This document shows, piece by piece, positions 62,921 through 64,000 of a stretch of DNA of 64,000 nucleotides. Where the stretch lies: the NCBI GenBank assembly GCA_023374025.1, contig SIJG01000001.1, positions 5,028,828 through 5,092,827 of the forward strand. The letters run 5' to 3'. The first letter of the stretch is position 1. Every line of letters starts with the position of its first letter. The stretch comes from Heterodera schachtii (Eukaryota > Nematoda > Chromadorea > Rhabditida > Heteroderidae). The position numbers were made by a program, and so were the translations under genes. A model generated the notes under the pieces. It was not told where the DNA came from and did no database searches. It was given only the letters and a program-made list of their open reading frames with translations.

Positions 62921-64000
62921 TCAGTGTGGTCGAGTTGGCACCCGAATTGGCCTTCCCCGGCGGTGACCGCGCGAAGAGAAAAGTCGCGCCAAAAAGTCGC
63001 CGTAGCTGGCCACTGTTTTGCCGTTCAGTGTCCACACCACGCATGCGATGCCGATGGAAAAGTGGGACAAGTACTTGAGGAAGAACAGCACGGGGTCGGG
63101 CTGTCTGCTCAGCTGCACGTCGTCGCCGACGGGGCATTGGGCGCGCGGATGGGTAAAGCCAAAGGCACTCCGCTGGGCGTGCAGACAGCGCGTGGAATAC
63201 CTGACGAAGGAAATGGGAAACGAAGGTTTGTTGCAAGAAAACATTCATTTGACGAACCAATTGGTCAGCCAATGGCCAATGTTTTCAGTCTGATAAAACG
63301 CGCAGAAAATGCCGACGGCCATCGGAAGAACGTAAATCAAAGAGAAGCAGCCGATGCGGAACATCAACTTGCTCAGTTTGTCACTGGCGTCTGTCTGCTC
63401 GAATTTGTTGGCCACGAAACGGTGGCCTTTGATGTACGAGCGAATGCGAAGGATGGAAACGAACCCACTGGCGAAAAGCACCAATCCGACACATAAAAGA
63501 GGGAAAATAATTGGCAAATTCAAGGAAAATTGAAAACAATCCAAAAAGTAAAACAAACCAATGGCAATGCTTTGAGGGACCAACGCGAGTCGAAAGTAAA
63601 ACTCGGGGCGAAGATTGCCAAGGGAGCAAATGCCGGTGAACATGTCGCCATCAACGGCACCCATGGCGACGAGCAGAACGGAGCCAATGGCAGGTAAGGA
63701 CCAGGCGAGGATGTTGAAATAGGAGGAGAAAACCCAAAATGGAAGTGGACAAATTGAGAAAAAGAGAAAGAGATAGAGAGGGAGAGAGAGAGAAAGACAA
63801 AAAGGGAAGGACAGACCTGGCCAACCGGCGCTTCTCCCCATTTGAGGGTGGTGACCAGAAACCAGGAGAAGCACAGCACCAACCACCAAAGAGTGCCGGC
63901 GAAGTTGAAAAAGTAATGGACGACTGCCACCGCAGAACAGAGAATATTCTCATTGCCCTGAGGGAAAACGAAAGTTGAAACAAAAAATGGACACAATTTT
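62921..64000 (-). CDS. Frizzled-type Wnt receptor (3' part, continues past window)
   Basis: Seven-helix receptor of Wnt signalling; only the region from helix 3 onward is inside the window. Minus-strand pieces: 63817-63957 (YFFNFAGTLWWLVLCFSWFL, then TTLKWGEAP), about 63258-63731 (YFNILAWSLPAIGSVLLVAM, VDGDMFTGICSLGN, LASGFV-type helix ASGFVSILRIRSYIKG, KLMFRIGCFSLIYVLPMAVG), and 62921-63200 (WYSTRCLHAQRS, FFLKYLSHFSIGIACVVW, NGKTVASYGDF). Oddities: between the first two pieces there is a GT donor and a long pyrimidine tract but no AG. A 24-residue in-frame stretch splits helix 5. The Dishevelled-binding KTxxxW reads KTVASY. The cysteine-rich Wnt-binding domain lies outside. Which Frizzled subtype is not clear. 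Confidence 0.75.

Overview
The window is nuclear DNA of a nematode. The evidence is a run of genes whose closest recognisable relatives are Caenorhabditis-type orthologues (nhr-23, smn-1, lim-9, mek-2, bre-4, asna-1, helq-1), many introns of about 45-60 bp, and no bacterial or viral gene order. Long G or C homopolymers, AT-rich foldback repeats and frequent GC-AG introns fit a plant-parasitic (tylenchid) nematode, but that is only an inference. Exon models were assembled by hand from splice signals, reading phase and remembered protein families. Unless stated otherwise the summed exon lengths keep frame. Boundaries may be off by a base or two.

Layout: 2.2-7.5 kb nhr-23 (ROR-type nuclear receptor, two alternative first exons); 8.3-10.2 kb eIF3e (minus strand); 11.0-13.2 kb a methyltransferase-like gene with a minisatellite intron; 13.5-16.2 kb an array of foldback elements; 16.5-17.9 kb TSPO copy 1; 18.1-19.9 kb smn-1; 20.3-20.6 kb SERF/MOAG-4 (minus); 22.5-23.4 kb two abutting foldback elements; 23.5-24.3 kb TSPO copy 2; 24.5-25.2 kb two nested hairpin elements; 26.3-37.4 kb uncertain exons followed by the PET+6xLIM gene lim-9; 39.1-39.6 kb an orphan minus-strand gene; 40.0-42.9 kb a KLHL18-type BTB-kelch gene; 43.3-45.4 kb ceramide kinase; 45.8-49.4 kb HELQ; 49.6-51.2 kb ASNA1/GET3; 51.6-53.7 kb DTWD1; 53.9-56.0 kb beta-1,4-galactosyltransferase; then on the minus strand a catalytically altered carbonic-anhydrase-related protein (56.6-57.8 kb), MEK (60.2-62.4 kb) and the 3' part of a Frizzled receptor (62.9 kb to beyond the window).

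The genes do not form one pathway. They are mostly conserved housekeeping or developmental genes: moulting transcription, translation initiation, snRNP assembly, muscle LIM protein, CUL3 adaptor, sphingolipid kinase, DNA repair helicase, tail-anchored protein targeting, tRNA modification, glycosylation, and Ras and Wnt signalling. The most unusual content is the repeat landscape. One foldback family (A) shares an inner core (TTGGTATCATTCGAAAGC) but carries completely different short tandem 'words' at its tips, and 9-bp direct repeats flank several members. A second hairpin family (B) has GGTA-starting ends and 8-bp target duplications, with one element nested in another. A third element (C) sits in a mek-2 intron with a 9-bp duplication. 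At least three conserved genes also carry a single surplus base, and five introns appear to use GC donors.
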